Source of the DNA: Paenibacillus sp. 453mf
Lineage (GTDB): Bacteria > Bacillota > Bacilli > Paenibacillales > Paenibacillaceae
DNA length: 64,000 bases
NCBI RefSeq assembly: GCF_900116105.1
Contig: NZ_FPAC01000001.1
Span: 982,862 to 1,046,861, forward strand
Direction of reading: 5' to 3'
Positions 26,485-36,379 of this stretch are shown one piece after another (the first letter of the stretch is position 1; every line of letters starts with the position of its first letter). The position numbers were made by a program, and so were the translations under genes. The notes beneath the pieces were generated by a model. The model worked only from the letters and a program-made list of their open reading frames with translations, was not told the DNA's origin and ran no database searches.

Positions 26485-29400
26485 TTGAACGGAACGGATG
26501 AGAAGAGAAAACGGTTTGAGCTGCTGATGAAACAGGTTGATTTGCCGGCGGGCATCGTGGAGCCTCATTTTATCGACGGCTTTATCGACCAGGTGGAAAT
26601 TAGCCGCATGAACCGTGAATGGCACATAACCATTACGAAGGATACACTGGTTCCCGCTCCTGTCTTTAAAGCATTCTGTCTGCATATTCGAGATAAAATG
26701 AGTCATATAGCCAAGATTTCGTTTACTTTCAACTACGGTACTGCTGTATCCGAAGCAGATATTGTCGGAGAGTATTGGAATTTGTTCCTGGAATGGGTGC
26801 ATCAGCAAATTCCTTCTGTTAATGGATGGATGAACCGGGCGACTCAGGAAGTTGAGTCTGGTCTACTCACGCTAACAATGAGTGATGGCATGGCGCTGGA
26901 GCTTGCCCGCAAGAAGCAGATTGATCAGGCAATAACCACGTATTATGATCGTTACTTCAAGCTCCCGCTTAAGGTGAAGATGCTGGTTGGCGAGAGTAAC
27001 CGAGAAGAGCTGGAGAAGTTTGAACAGAAGAAACGGGAAGAAGAACGTGTTGTCATTGAGAACATGATGAGCATGATTGAAGCCGAGATGGCCCCAATAG
27101 AGGAAGAAGAAGGCGATGTTAGGCTTCAAATGGGATATGAGATTAAGGAGCCGGCAGTGCCTATTCAGGAAGTTCAGGATGAAGAGAAGAAGATTACTCT
27201 TCAAGGTACCGTATTTGGTCTGGACAAAAAAGAGCTCCGCAACGGTAATACGCTTTACATGTTCTACTTGACCGACTTTACGGATTCCATGCAGATGAAA
27301 GTATTTGCGAAGTCCAAAGAAGATGTCAAAATTATGAATCTGCTGGCGAATGGAAAATGGCTGAAGGTTCGCGGGCGAGTTGAATACGATCGATTTATGC
27401 AAGTACCTGAGCTCGCCATGATCCCTTCAGATCTCGTCGAGGTGCAGGCACCGCCAACACGTAAGGATAACGCAGCAGAGAAGCGAGTCGAATTTCACCT
27501 TCATACGAAGATGAGTACGATGGACGCGGTAACTTCCATCGATACTTATGTCAAAACGGCAGCCAAATGGGGACACAAAGCGATTGCTGTAACAGATCAT
27601 GGAGGCGTTCAAGTATATCCGGAAGCAGCCAAGGCTGCTAAAAAGCACGGCGTCAAAATGATTTACGGACTCGAGGCGAATATCGTCAATGATGCTGTAG
27701 AGGTTGTTATGAAGCCGCAGCCCTTGGAGTTAAAAACAGCGGAATATATTGTGTTTGATATAGAGACGACAGGTTTATCGGTTACACAGAACAAGATCAT
27801 CGAAATTGCAGCAGTAAAAATGCAGGATGACAAGGAAGTGGATCGATTTGCGACCTTTGTGAATCCTCATGAACGAATTCCGTATAACATCCAGCAGCTG
27901 ACCAACATTAACGATGATATGGTCAAGGATGCGCCAGAGCTTGAGCCTGTGCTGCAGGACTTCGTCAAGTTTGTGGGAAACGGGATATTAGTGGCGCACA
28001 ACGCGAGATTTGACATTGGCTTTATTCAAGCCAATCTCAAAACAATCGGGATGGAACCATTGGAGAATCCCGTACTGGATACACTGGAGCTCGCCAGATT
28101 GCTGCATCCAACGATGAAAAATCACCGCTTGAATACACTGGCGGATAAATATAAGGTTTCGCTTGAGAATCATCACCGGGCGATTGATGATACGATTGCG
28201 CTTGCCGGCATACTGACAGGGCTGCTGAATGATGCTTCACAGCTGAAGGGTATCACAATGCTGGACCGGCTGAATGATTACGTAGGCATGGACCTGTCCA
28301 ATGCAAGGCCGTTCCACAGTGGGATATATGCACTTAATGGTACAGGCAAGAAGAATTTGTACAAGCTGGTTAGTCTGTCCCATACACAGCATTTCAAGCG
28401 GGTTGCGACGATCCCGAAGTCGAAGCTGGTGGGCCATCGAGATGGACTGCTAATCATGTCCGGCTGCGAGAAGGGTGAGTTTTTTGAAGCTGTACTCAAT
28501 AAATCGGTTGAAGAAGCTGAGGAGATTGCCCAATTCTATGACATTTTGGAGATTCAACCGATTACGATGTATATGCATCTTGTTGACAAGGGACTGGTGG
28601 CGACGCCGGACGAGATTAAAATTGCGATTCGCAAAGTGGTTGAGATTGGTGACAAGCTGGGCAAACCGGTCGTTGCTACAGGGAATGTGCATTACCTTGA
28701 TCCGAGAGACAAAATTTATAGAGATATTACGATTCACGGGATAACCGGGTTTAGTCCACTTAAGGATATGCGTAAGCCGGATGCTCACTTCCGTACAACA
28801 GACGAAATGCTGGAGGAATTCGAGTTCCTTGGCAAGGACAAAGCTTATGAAGTGGTCGTCACGAATACGAGTGAGCTGGCCGACCGCTTTGAAGAGATAC
28901 AGCTCTTTCCCAAAGAGCTCTTTACCCCAATTATTGAGGGAGCTGAAGAAGAGATTCGCAGCAAGTGCTACGAGACAGCTAAATCTATTTACGGTGAAGA
29001 AGTACCGGATGTTGTCGTTAAACGACTGGAAAAAGAGCTGGAGCCCATTATCAAATTCGGATTCTCTGCCAACTATCTTATTTCAGAGAAGCTGGTTAAG
29101 AAGTCGAACCAGGATGGATATCTGGTAGGCTCCCGGGGTTCCGTAGGTTCCTCTGTCGTAGCTACATTCCTTGGTATATCCGAGGTTAATCCGCTGCCTC
29201 CGCATTATATTTGTGTTAATCCAGAATGCAAGCACAGCGAATGGTTCCTTGATGGCAGTGTGAAGAGTGGATTTGACCTCCCTCTGAAGGATTGTCCTGA
29301 GTGCGGCAAACCTTACAAGGGTGAAGGTCAGGATATCCCTTTCGAAACGTTCCTTGGCTTTAAGGGTGACAAGGTTCCCGATATTGATCTTAACTTCTCT

Positions 29401-30801
29401 GGTGAATACCAGCCCAAGGCTCACCATTTTACAAAGGTAATGTTTGGTGAGAAGAACGTATTCCGTGCAGGGACGATTGGTACGGTAGCGGAGAAGACGG
29501 CCTTCGGATTTGCGAAGAAATACGAGGAAGCTCATCACAAATCCTGGAGAGGTGCGGAGCTAAATCGGCTTGCATCAGGATGTACCGGCGTGAAGCGGAG
29601 CACCGGACAGCATCCGGGCGGAATTGTCGTTGTACCGGACTATATTGAAGTTGAGGATGTCACACCTGTACAGTATCCGGCAGATGACACCAGTGCGGAA
29701 TGGAAAACGACGCACTTTGACTATCACGCCTTCGAGGATAATTTGCTCAAGCTGGATATTCTGGGACATGATGATCCGACGATGATGCGGATGCTTCAGG
29801 ATTTGACAGGCGTTGATCCAACTACAATTCCAATGAATGATCCCAAGGTCATGAGCATGTTCAACTCAACGGATGCGCTTGGTGTAACCCCCGAGCAGAT
29901 CCGTACGCCAGTTGCCACTTATGGCGTGCCGGAGATGGGTACCAAATTCGTTAGACAGATGCTGCAGGAATCCCAGCCAAGCACCTTTGCTGACCTCTTG
30001 CAAATATCAGGGTTGTCCCACGGGACTGGCGTATGGCTCGGCAATGCACAGGAGCTGATCAAGAACGGAACCTGCAACATTAAGACCGTAATTGGCTGTC
30101 GGGACGATATCATGCTGTTCTTGATTTATAAGCACGGCATGGATGCTGCACTTGCCTTCAAAATTACCGAGAGTGTACGTAAGGGTAAAGGACTCAGTCA
30201 GGAATGGATTGATGAAATGAAGAACTGTAAGGTTCCGCAGTGGTACATCGATTCCTGTCTGAAAATCCAGTACATGTTCCCGAAAGCCCATGCTTCTGCT
30301 TATGTTATATCAGCAGTTCGTACTGCATACTACAAGCTGTATTATCCTATTGAATATTACGCAACCTATTTCTCAGTACGTGCTGAGGATTTTGATATTG
30401 AGCTGGCATGTCAGGGCTATGAAGCAATATCTCGGAAGATCGTTGAGATTGAGCAGCTTGGCTTCCAGGCTTCGACGAAGGAGAAATCGATGTTATCGGT
30501 GCTAGAGATGGCGCTTGAAATGACAGCACGAGGATATAGCTTCAAAACGATTGATCTGTATCGATCGGATGCGACACGCTTCACGATTGAGGGGGATTCC
30601 CTGATTCCTCCTTTCTCTGCCCTTGCAGGTATTGGTGACAATGCAGCTCGCAATATTGCAGCAGCACGTGAACACGGGGAGTTCTTGTCCATTGAAGATT
30701 TCCAGCAGAAATCGAAGGCGAGTAAGACAGCGGTGGAGCTGCTGACGCAAATGGGCTGCTTCCGTGGTCTGCCAGAGAGCAATCAGCTGTCACTCTTCTA
30801 G
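26485..30801 (+). CDS. polC: DNA polymerase III alpha subunit, PolC type
   Basis: Replicative DNA polymerase of low-GC Gram-positives with built-in proofreading. After an N-terminal domain and an OB fold (about residues 235-320), the PHP domain opens at HLH (H338, H340). It is interrupted by a DnaQ-like 3'-5' exonuclease with FDIETTGL (D425, E427) and HHRAIDDT. A zinc finger lies at about residues 910-942 (CVNPEC, CPECGK). Polymerase catalytic aspartates are D966 and D968 in DIDLNFSG. The protein ends QLSLF, a beta-clamp binding motif. The TTG at 26485, with GGGGGGAG upstream, gives 1438 residues, close to B. subtilis PolC. The open frame runs back to 26398 without support. Confidence 0.97.
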   Translation: MNGTDEKRKRFELLMKQVDLPAGIVEPHFIDGFIDQVEISRMNREWHITITKDTLVPAPVFKAFCLHIRDKMSHIAKISFTFNYGTAVSEADIVGEYWNLFLEWVHQQIPSVNGWMNRATQEVESGLLTLTMSDGMALELARKKQIDQAITTYYDRYFKLPLKVKMLVGESNREELEKFEQKKREEERVVIENMMSMIEAEMAPIEEEEGDVRLQMGYEIKEPAVPIQEVQDEEKKITLQGTVFGLDKKELRNGNTLYMFYLTDFTDSMQMKVFAKSKEDVKIMNLLANGKWLKVRGRVEYDRFMQVPELAMIPSDLVEVQAPPTRKDNAAEKRVEFHLHTKMSTMDAVTSIDTYVKTAAKWGHKAIAVTDHGGVQVYPEAAKAAKKHGVKMIYGLEANIVNDAVEVVMKPQPLELKTAEYIVFDIETTGLSVTQNKIIEIAAVKMQDDKEVDRFATFVNPHERIPYNIQQLTNINDDMVKDAPELEPVLQDFVKFVGNGILVAHNARFDIGFIQANLKTIGMEPLENPVLDTLELARLLHPTMKNHRLNTLADKYKVSLENHHRAIDDTIALAGILTGLLNDASQLKGITMLDRLNDYVGMDLSNARPFHSGIYALNGTGKKNLYKLVSLSHTQHFKRVATIPKSKLVGHRDGLLIMSGCEKGEFFEAVLNKSVEEAEEIAQFYDILEIQPITMYMHLVDKGLVATPDEIKIAIRKVVEIGDKLGKPVVATGNVHYLDPRDKIYRDITIHGITGFSPLKDMRKPDAHFRTTDEMLEEFEFLGKDKAYEVVVTNTSELADRFEEIQLFPKELFTPIIEGAEEEIRSKCYETAKSIYGEEVPDVVVKRLEKELEPIIKFGFSANYLISEKLVKKSNQDGYLVGSRGSVGSSVVATFLGISEVNPLPPHYICVNPECKHSEWFLDGSVKSGFDLPLKDCPECGKPYKGEGQDIPFETFLGFKGDKVPDIDLNFSGEYQPKAHHFTKVMFGEKNVFRAGTIGTVAEKTAFGFAKKYEEAHHKSWRGAELNRLASGCTGVKRSTGQHPGGIVVVPDYIEVEDVTPVQYPADDTSAEWKTTHFDYHAFEDNLLKLDILGHDDPTMMRMLQDLTGVDPTTIPMNDPKVMSMFNSTDALGVTPEQIRTPVATYGVPEMGTKFVRQMLQESQPSTFADLLQISGLSHGTGVWLGNAQELIKNGTCNIKTVIGCRDDIMLFLIYKHGMDAALAFKITESVRKGKGLSQEWIDEMKNCKVPQWYIDSCLKIQYMFPKAHASAYVISAVRTAYYKLYYPIEYYATYFSVRAEDFDIELACQGYEAISRKIVEIEQLGFQASTKEKSMLSVLEMALEMTARGYSFKTIDLYRSDATRFTIEGDSLIPPFSALAGIGDNAARNIAAAREHGEFLSIEDFQQKSKASKTAVELLTQMGCFRGLPESNQLSLF

Positions 30802-30851
30802 TCAGAAATCATGACTAACCGATACAGAGACAGCGAGTCAAGTGACTATAC

Positions 30852-30880
30852 TTGTCACTAATGTCTGACTATGTTATAAT
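30852..30880 (+). promoter_or_regulatory. Strong promoter for the rimP-nusA-infB operon
   Basis: TTGTCA (30852-30857) and a perfect TATAAT (30875-30880) are 17 bases apart, with an extended -10 TG at 30872-30873. This is one of the best promoters in the window and opens the transcription/translation operon after polC. Confidence 0.8.
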
Positions 30881-30914
30881 TTTTATGGTAATCATGAGGA
30901 TAAAACCGTTGCTT

Positions 30915-30975
30915 AAAGAGTGGGGAAACCCACTCTTTACTCTTTGGTATACACTTTAATTTGCCGGTTAACCGG
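30915..30975 (+). promoter_or_regulatory. Structured 5' leader of rimP with GAAA-capped hairpin
   Basis: AAAGAGTGGG (30915-30924) and CCCACTCTTT (30929-30938) form a perfect 10-base stem capped by a GAAA tetraloop. No T run follows, so it is not a terminator. A 12-base palindrome CCGGTTAACCGG follows at 30964-30975, just ahead of the ribosome binding site. The leader is about 115 bases long. It may affect mRNA stability or bind a regulator. Confidence 0.6.
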
Positions 30976-31003
30976 AACGAACCTGACTTGGAGGTTACCT
31001 TAT

Positions 31004-31462
31004 TTGAGCACAAAGATTAAAACTACCGTGGAAGAAATGATCAAGCCTTTTCTGGATGAGCATGAATTTGAGCTCATAGATGTAGAATACGTGAAAGAAG
31101 GAAGCAATTACTTCCTGCGTGTTTACGTGGATAAAGAGGGTGGCATCGATCTGGATGATTGCGGATTGATCAGTGAATTTTTAAGCGCAGAGCTGGATAA
31201 GAAGGATCCGATCCCTGATGCATATTTTCTAGAAGTCTCTTCTCCCGGTGCTGAACGCCCCCTGAAGAAGTCTGCCGACGTGGCCAAGGCGGTAGGAAAG
31301 AATGTGTACGTCACTACATATGAGCCGATAGACGGTCTGAAGGAATTTGAAGGCGAATTGTTATCTTTTGAAAACGACGAATTGGTTATTGCCTCAGGAA
31401 AAAAAGAGCATGCCGTTCCTTATTCAAAAGTGGCGAGTGCACGTTTGGCCATTGTTTTATAA
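31004..31462 (+). CDS. rimP: Ribosome maturation factor RimP
   Basis: Needed for 30S subunit maturation. The 152-residue product has the two-domain RimP pattern: FELIDVEYVKEGSNYFLRVYVD, then GGIDLDDCGLISEFLSAELD and the block YFLEVSSPGAERPLKK, followed by the Sm-like C-terminal domain. The TTG start at 31004 has GGAGG (30990-30994) 9 bases upstream. The open frame runs back to 30920 but that region lies inside the leader hairpin. It is the first gene of the nusA operon. Confidence 0.93.
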   Translation: MSTKIKTTVEEMIKPFLDEHEFELIDVEYVKEGSNYFLRVYVDKEGGIDLDDCGLISEFLSAELDKKDPIPDAYFLEVSSPGAERPLKKSADVAKAVGKNVYVTTYEPIDGLKEFEGELLSFENDELVIASGKKEHAVPYSKVASARLAIVL

Positions 31463-31505
31463 GTGTTAAATTTACACACTATATGATCAGATTCGTCCCG
31501 CGTGC

Positions 31506-31556
31506 AACGGCAAGGTTCTCTTTAATGTTTCTGTATAAAGAGAACTTCGCCGTTTT
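31506..31556 (+). terminator. Long hairpin between rimP and nusA (terminator or attenuator)
   Basis: AACGGC-AAG-GTTCTCTTTA (31506-31524) pairs with TAAAGAGAAC-TTC-GCCGTT (31536-31554), about 18 base pairs broken by one A-C mismatch, around an 11-base loop. Only four T follow before ACGC, so termination would be inefficient. It sits 40 bases before nusA inside the operon, a suitable place for NusA-dependent control of its own synthesis. Confidence 0.6.
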
Positions 31557-31595
31557 ACGCTATGGATGACATGTTTGAAAGGGGGATTTACATTC

Positions 31596-32693
31596 ATGAG
31601 TATGGATTTTATTGAAGCGATGAATGAACTAGAAAGGGATAAGGGAATCAGCAAGGACATTTTGTTCGAAGCGATTGAAGCTGCGCTGATTTCGAGCTAT
31701 AAGCGTAATTTTAATACAGCGCAGAATGTTCGTGTTGACATGAACCGGAATTCAGGGGTTATCCGTGTATATGCTCGTAAGATGGTTGTAGAAGAGGTGC
31801 TGGATCCTCGGACCGAAATTTCTTTGCCTGCAGCAAGAGAGATTAACCCGCATTTTCAGCTGGAGGATGTAGCTGAGATCGAAGTTACACCAAGAGATTT
31901 CGGCCGTATTGCAGCTCAAACGGCAAAGCAGGTTGTAACACAGCGTATTCGTGAAGCGGAACGCGGGCTTATCTATAATGCTTTCGTTGATAAAGAAGAG
32001 GACATTGTTACAGGTGTTGTACAGCGCCAGGATCTGCGCAGCATTTATATTGACCTCGGCAAGGTTGAGGCGGTTCTTCCTCTTACGGAGCTTATGCCGA
32101 ATGAGAAATTTGTTCACGGGGATCGGATCAAGGCATATATCACTAAGGTTGAGAACACGACAAAAGGTCCGCAAATTGTGCTTTCTCGCACACACCCTGG
32201 GCTGCTGAAGCGTCTGTTTGAGCTTGAAGTGCCTGAAATCTTCGACGGTGTAGTCGAGATTCGTTCCGTTGCGCGCGAAGCAGGCTTCCGTTCGAAGATC
32301 GCCGTTCATTCTCGTAATGAAGAGGTGGATCCGGTTGGTTCTTGCGTAGGACCGAGAGGGACTCGTGTTCAGACGATCGTTAACGAGCTTCGCGGAGAAA
32401 AAATTGATATCGTGAAATTCTCTGAATCGGTTGAGGAATATGTTGCTAACGCACTGAGCCCATCTAAGGTTCTGGAAGTTCAGGTGTTTGAGAACGAGAA
32501 GATGGCTCGAGTTATTGTTCCGGACTATCAGCTGTCTCTAGCCATTGGTATCAAAGGTCAGAATGCGCGTCTTGCTGCCAAGCTAACGGGCTGGAAGATT
32601 GATATCAAGAGCGAAAGCCAGGCAGAGCAGGAATTTGGCAGAGAAAAAGACTCTTCTGGTGAAATGCATCAGGATTCCATCACCGTCGATTAA
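31596..32693 (+). CDS. nusA: Transcription termination/antitermination factor NusA
   Basis: Binds RNA polymerase and nascent RNA and modulates pausing and termination. The N-terminal domain (ELERDKGISKDILFEAIEAA) is followed by an S1 domain (about residues 130-200) and two KH domains with VGSCVGPRGTRVQTIVNEL and AIGIKGQNARLAAKLTGW. It lacks the C-terminal acidic repeats found in E. coli, as usual in Firmicutes. The ATG at 31596 has AAAGGGGG about 10 bases upstream and gives 365 residues; the open frame extends ten codons further without support. Confidence 0.97.
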   Translation: MSMDFIEAMNELERDKGISKDILFEAIEAALISSYKRNFNTAQNVRVDMNRNSGVIRVYARKMVVEEVLDPRTEISLPAAREINPHFQLEDVAEIEVTPRDFGRIAAQTAKQVVTQRIREAERGLIYNAFVDKEEDIVTGVVQRQDLRSIYIDLGKVEAVLPLTELMPNEKFVHGDRIKAYITKVENTTKGPQIVLSRTHPGLLKRLFELEVPEIFDGVVEIRSVAREAGFRSKIAVHSRNEEVDPVGSCVGPRGTRVQTIVNELRGEKIDIVKFSESVEEYVANALSPSKVLEVQVFENEKMARVIVPDYQLSLAIGIKGQNARLAAKLTGWKIDIKSESQAEQEFGREKDSSGEMHQDSITVD

Positions 32694-32723
32694 GCTGTAC
32701 TGAAGTGATTGGGGGTCTACAGA

Positions 32724-33032
32724 ATGAAACAACGCAAAGTACCGCTTCGCAAATGCGTGGCTTGTCAAGAAATGATGCCGAAGAAACAGTTAATCAGGGT
32801 TGTTAAAACACCGGAAGATGAAGTGCTGATTGACCTTACGGGCAAGAAATCTGGTCGTGGTGCTTATCTTTGCGGTAAGGAAGCTTGCTTCCGTCTGGCT
32901 CAGAAGAACAGATCACTCGATCGGGCGCTCAAGTCGCAAGTGAAGCCTGAGATCTATGAGCAGCTTGCACAAGACTTTATCAGTGCCGAAGATGAATTTT
33001 TGGCCGCAAGGGATAGGGCTGAAGATGAATAA
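32724..33032 (+). CDS. rnpM: RNase P modulator RnpM (YlxR, DUF448)
   Basis: Small RNA-binding protein of the nusA operon. The 102-residue sequence has the DUF448 signature KVPLRKCVACQEMMPKKQLIRVV, then GKKSGRGAYLCGKEACF. The GRGAYL motif is invariant in the family. I recall YlxR proteins being reported to bind and modulate RNase P RNA. The ATG at 32724 has TTGGGGGT upstream. It overlaps the next gene by 8 bases. Confidence 0.9.
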   Translation: MKQRKVPLRKCVACQEMMPKKQLIRVVKTPEDEVLIDLTGKKSGRGAYLCGKEACFRLAQKNRSLDRALKSQVKPEIYEQLAQDFISAEDEFLAARDRAEDE

Positions 33033-33348
33033 GGCGCTGTCCTATGTAGGTCTTGCGACGCGAGCAGGCAAACTAGTTTCTGGTGATGAAATTGTACTAA
33101 AAGCTATCCGGTCTTCCGAAGCGAAAATGGTTATTGTTGCGGCCGATGCATCAGCTAATACACTCAAAAAATTCCGTGACAAGTGCAATTCGTACAACGT
33201 TCCTCTTCTTATCGGCTTCAATCGGGAAACACTTGGCAGTGCCATGGGTAAACCAGAACGTGTTGTACTCGCTGTAACGGATCCGGGATTTGTCAAAATG
33301 ATCGCGAAGCAGGCCTTGACAATGTCGGAGGTGGAGTATATTGAGTAA
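33025..33348 (+). CDS. ylxQ: L7Ae-family RNA-binding protein YlxQ
   Basis: A 107-residue kink-turn-binding type protein of the ribosomal L7Ae/L30e family. Features are [16 protein letters not shown] at the N-terminus, [17 protein letters not shown] and [18 protein letters not shown]. The ATG at 33025 lies inside the end of rnpM (8-base overlap), and infB begins 8 bases before its stop, so all three are translationally coupled. The longer open frame from 32956 reads through rnpM and is not supported. Confidence 0.92.
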   Translation: MNKALSYVGLATRAGKLVSGDEIVLKAIRSSEAKMVIVAADASANTLKKFRDKCNSYNVPLLIGFNRETLGSAMGKPERVVLAVTDPGFVKMIAKQALTMSEVEYIE

Positions 33349-35977
33349 ACAAGATAGCAAACTGCGAGTTTATGAATATGCAAAATCACTCAACATGAGC
33401 AGCAAAGAAATTATTACCATTCTTAAGAAGCTGGATATCCCCGTTAACAATCATATGAGCGTAATGGAGAATGGATCCGTTGCGAAGGTAGAACAATTTT
33501 TTAACAATATAAAAGCGGGAGCCGCAATTAAACGTGAGCAGAGCTCATCCGCTCAGACGGTTGCGACATCGGCGGTTCATGAAGATCAAGGAGCGACCGA
33601 GCGTCCTAATTCGTCTTTTCAAGGAGGTGCCACACAGAATTTGCAAAACGAAGTGAAGAACAATGAGTCTAAGAATACACGGAATGCTTCTGAGAACAGT
33701 AACTCAATACCAAAAAAACAACAGGAAAAGCAGGTAGGTATGAATAATAGACCAAATCAAAACAATAACAGTGGATCCCAACGGCAAAGCGGTCAAGATA
33801 ACCGCAGATCAAACGGCAGTGTAGGCCAATCAGCTGGAGGTCAAGGAAACCGTCCTTCACAAGGAGGAAATGCAAGCCGTCCTTCACAAGGAGGAAATGC
33901 AAGCCGCCCTTCTCAAGGAGGAAACGCAGGACGTCCTTCACAAGGCGGAAATGCGAACAGGCCTTCTTCCCAGCAAGGCAGTGGCCAAGGAAGTAACCAA
34001 GCCAGAAGCAACAACAGCACAGCGGGCGGCAACAACCGCGGTGGCCAAAACCGTAACAACAGTAACAACAGTAACAGCAGTAACAATAATAATCGCAGTG
34101 GCGGCGGACGTCGTTTTGAAGATGGCAACGGCAGAGGCAACTACCGTGGCAACAACCGCGGTGGAAAAAACAACCGTGGAAGAAACCAATCCAATCAGCC
34201 ACCTCGTGAGAAGATCGACAATACACCAAAGAAAATTATCGTTCGCGGTAACATGACGGTAGGTGAATCGGCGAAACTGCTTCACAAGGATGCTTCTGAA
34301 GTCATCAAGAAACTCATATCGATGGGTGTAATGGCAACCATTAATCAGGAGCTGGATATCGACACGATTCTGCTTCTTGCAGGTGAGTTCGGTGTTGAAG
34401 TTGAAGTGAAGATCCCAGTTGAAGACGATCGCTTCGAGACGGTTGAAGAAAACGATGATCCAGCCGATTTGAAAGCTCGTCCTCCAGTTGTTACGATTAT
34501 GGGTCACGTTGACCATGGTAAAACAACACTTCTGGATACCATTCGTTCCACAAGTGTAACTTCTGGCGAGGCAGGCGGCATCACCCAGCATATTGGTGCA
34601 TACCAAGTAGAGATTAACAACAAAAAGATTACCTTCCTCGATACTCCGGGTCACGAAGCGTTTACAGCGATGCGTGCCCGCGGTGCGGAAGTAACGGATA
34701 TGACGATTATCGTGGTTGCAGCTGATGACGGTGTCATGCCTCAGACAGTAGAAGCAATTAACCATGCTAAGGCAGCAAATCTGCCGATTATCGTTGCTGT
34801 CAACAAGATTGACAAGCCGGGAGCAGATCCGGATCGTGTTAAGCAGGAGCTTACCAACTATGAGCTCGTTCCGGAGGAGTGGGGCGGAGATACCATCTTT
34901 GTTAACGTTTCGGCGAAGCAAAAAATGGGTATTGAAGACTTGCTCGAAATGATCCTGCTCGTGGCAGAAGTGAACGAATATAAGGCGAACCCGAACAAGC
35001 GTGCACGTGGTACAGTTATTGAGGCTGAGCTGGATAAAGGCCGCGGACCAGTGATGCGTCTGCTTGTTCAACACGGTACACTCAAAGTCGGAGATGCGTT
35101 TGTAGCAGGTAATTGCTTCGGACGTGTTCGTGCTATGGTAAATGATAAAGGCCGTAAGCTCAAAGAAGCAGGTCCTTCAACTCCGGTTGAAATTACAGGT
35201 CTGCAGGAAGTACCTCTTGCGGGTGATCCGTTTATGGTATTTGAGGATGAGCGTAAGGCTCGCTCCATTGCTGACAAGCGTGCAATTACACAACGTGAAT
35301 CCGATCTGGGTACTCATACGCGTGTAACACTGGACGACTTGTTCAAACATATCAAGGACGGAGAGATCAAAGATCTTAACGTGATTATCAAGGGAGACGT
35401 TCAAGGTTCGGTTGAGGCACTTAAGGGGTCTCTAGCGAAGATTGAAGTTGAAGGTGTACGCGTGAAGATTATCCACAGCGGCGCTGGTGCGATCACCGAG
35501 TCAGATATCATTCTGGCAGCTGCATCCAATGCCATTGTGATCGGATTTAATGTTCGTCCTGACGTTCAGGCGAAATCTACGGCTGAATCGGAAAAAGTCG
35601 ATGTACGTATGTACAACGTTATTTATAACGTAATTGAAGAGATCGAGCAGGCCATGAAAGGGATGCTGGACCCTGAATTTAAAGAGAGTGTCATCGGTCA
35701 TGCCGAAGTACGTAATACCTTTAAGATCAGTAAAGTGGGAACCATTGCGGGATGTATGGTTACTTCCGGTAAAATTTCCCGTGCAGCACAAACTCGCGTC
35801 ATTCGGGATGGAATCGTTATTTTTGAGGGCAAACTAGACTCATTGAAACGTTACAAAGATGATGCTAAAGAAGTGGCGCAAGGTTATGAGTGCGGTATTA
35901 CCATTGAGAATTTCAACGATATTAAAGAGGGCGACGTTATTGAAGCGTTCGTAATGGAAACAGTTGAACGCAAATAA
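33341..35977 (+). CDS. infB: Translation initiation factor IF-2
   Basis: GTPase that brings fMet-tRNA to the 30S subunit. Residues 1-50 are the IF2N helix domain ([22 protein letters not shown]). Residues about 60-290 are a low-complexity region rich in Asn, Gly, Ser, Gln and Arg with four tandem 9-residue repeats. A second IF2N domain follows. The G domain has GHVDHGKT at residues 388-395, DTPGH and NKID. Beta-barrel domains II and IV complete the C-terminus. At 878 residues it is about 160 longer than B. subtilis IF-2, all in the N-terminal region. It has a TTG start with GGAGGTGGAG just upstream. Confidence 0.97.
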   Translation: MSKQDSKLRVYEYAKSLNMSSKEIITILKKLDIPVNNHMSVMENGSVAKVEQFFNNIKAGAAIKREQSSSAQTVATSAVHEDQGATERPNSSFQGGATQNLQNEVKNNESKNTRNASENSNSIPKKQQEKQVGMNNRPNQNNNSGSQRQSGQDNRRSNGSVGQSAGGQGNRPSQGGNASRPSQGGNASRPSQGGNAGRPSQGGNANRPSSQQGSGQGSNQARSNNSTAGGNNRGGQNRNNSNNSNSSNNNNRSGGGRRFEDGNGRGNYRGNNRGGKNNRGRNQSNQPPREKIDNTPKKIIVRGNMTVGESAKLLHKDASEVIKKLISMGVMATINQELDIDTILLLAGEFGVEVEVKIPVEDDRFETVEENDDPADLKARPPVVTIMGHVDHGKTTLLDTIRSTSVTSGEAGGITQHIGAYQVEINNKKITFLDTPGHEAFTAMRARGAEVTDMTIIVVAADDGVMPQTVEAINHAKAANLPIIVAVNKIDKPGADPDRVKQELTNYELVPEEWGGDTIFVNVSAKQKMGIEDLLEMILLVAEVNEYKANPNKRARGTVIEAELDKGRGPVMRLLVQHGTLKVGDAFVAGNCFGRVRAMVNDKGRKLKEAGPSTPVEITGLQEVPLAGDPFMVFEDERKARSIADKRAITQRESDLGTHTRVTLDDLFKHIKDGEIKDLNVIIKGDVQGSVEALKGSLAKIEVEGVRVKIIHSGAGAITESDIILAAASNAIVIGFNVRPDVQAKSTAESEKVDVRMYNVIYNVIEEIEQAMKGMLDPEFKESVIGHAEVRNTFKISKVGTIAGCMVTSGKISRAAQTRVIRDGIVIFEGKLDSLKRYKDDAKEVAQGYECGITIENFNDIKEGDVIEAFVMETVERK
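33860..33967 (+). repeat. Four tandem 27-bp repeats inside infB
   Basis: The unit CAAGGAGGAAATGCAAGCCG plus TCCTTCA repeats four times in frame (33860, 33887, 33914, 33941) with increasing divergence, encoding Q-GGN-A-(S/G/N)-R-PS. A degenerate partial copy (GQGNRPS) precedes it. It lies in the disordered N-terminal segment of IF-2. Confidence 0.85.
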
Positions 35978-36004
35978 TGTCCTTTGCTAGAGAGGTGAAC
36001 ACCT

Positions 36005-36358
36005 ATGGCTAAAATTAGAACAGGACGTGTTAATGAGCAGGTAAAGAAAGAACTGAGCTTGCTGATTCAATCCGAGCTGAAAGATCCGCGTATCGGTTTT
36101 GTAACGATTACGGGTGTCGAAGTAACGAATGACTTGTCCCAAGCCAAAGTATATTTGAGTGTTCTCGGTGATGAGGAACAGAAGAATAATTCCCTGAAGG
36201 CTCTGGATAAAGCGAGCGGTTTTCTTCGCAGCGAATTGGGCAAACGGGTTAGACTTCGTCATGTTCCCGAGTTAATATTCAAGATTGATGAATCCATCGC
36301 ATACGGAAGCCGCATCGAGAAGCTGCTCACCGAGATCGATAAACCGGATTCTAAATGA
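36005..36358 (+). CDS. rbfA: Ribosome-binding factor A
   Basis: KH-like protein for late 30S maturation and cold adaptation. The 117-residue sequence has [45 protein letters not shown] in two blocks, and the C-terminal [34 protein letters not shown] lies just before the ATG. It follows infB by 27 bases, the usual order. Confidence 0.95.
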   Translation: MAKIRTGRVNEQVKKELSLLIQSELKDPRIGFVTITGVEVTNDLSQAKVYLSVLGDEEQKNNSLKALDKASGFLRSELGKRVRLRHVPELIFKIDESIAYGSRIEKLLTEIDKPDSK

Positions 36359-36379
36359 AAATGAATAGAGGCGACGGCA

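Noticed and set aside
32956-33024. Upstream extension of ylxQ inside rnpM
   Set aside because: The extra 23 codons read through rnpM in another frame and are not part of the L7Ae-like fold. The ATG at 33025 matches family N-termini.
33860-33967. Regular repeats as a possible CRISPR array
   Set aside because: The units abut with no spacers, are 27 bases long and stay in frame with infB, so they are coding tandem repeats.
33938-35074. 378-codon minus-strand open frame opposite infB
   Set aside because: A shadow of the biased infB sequence; residues mirror the repeats on the other strand and no domain is visible.
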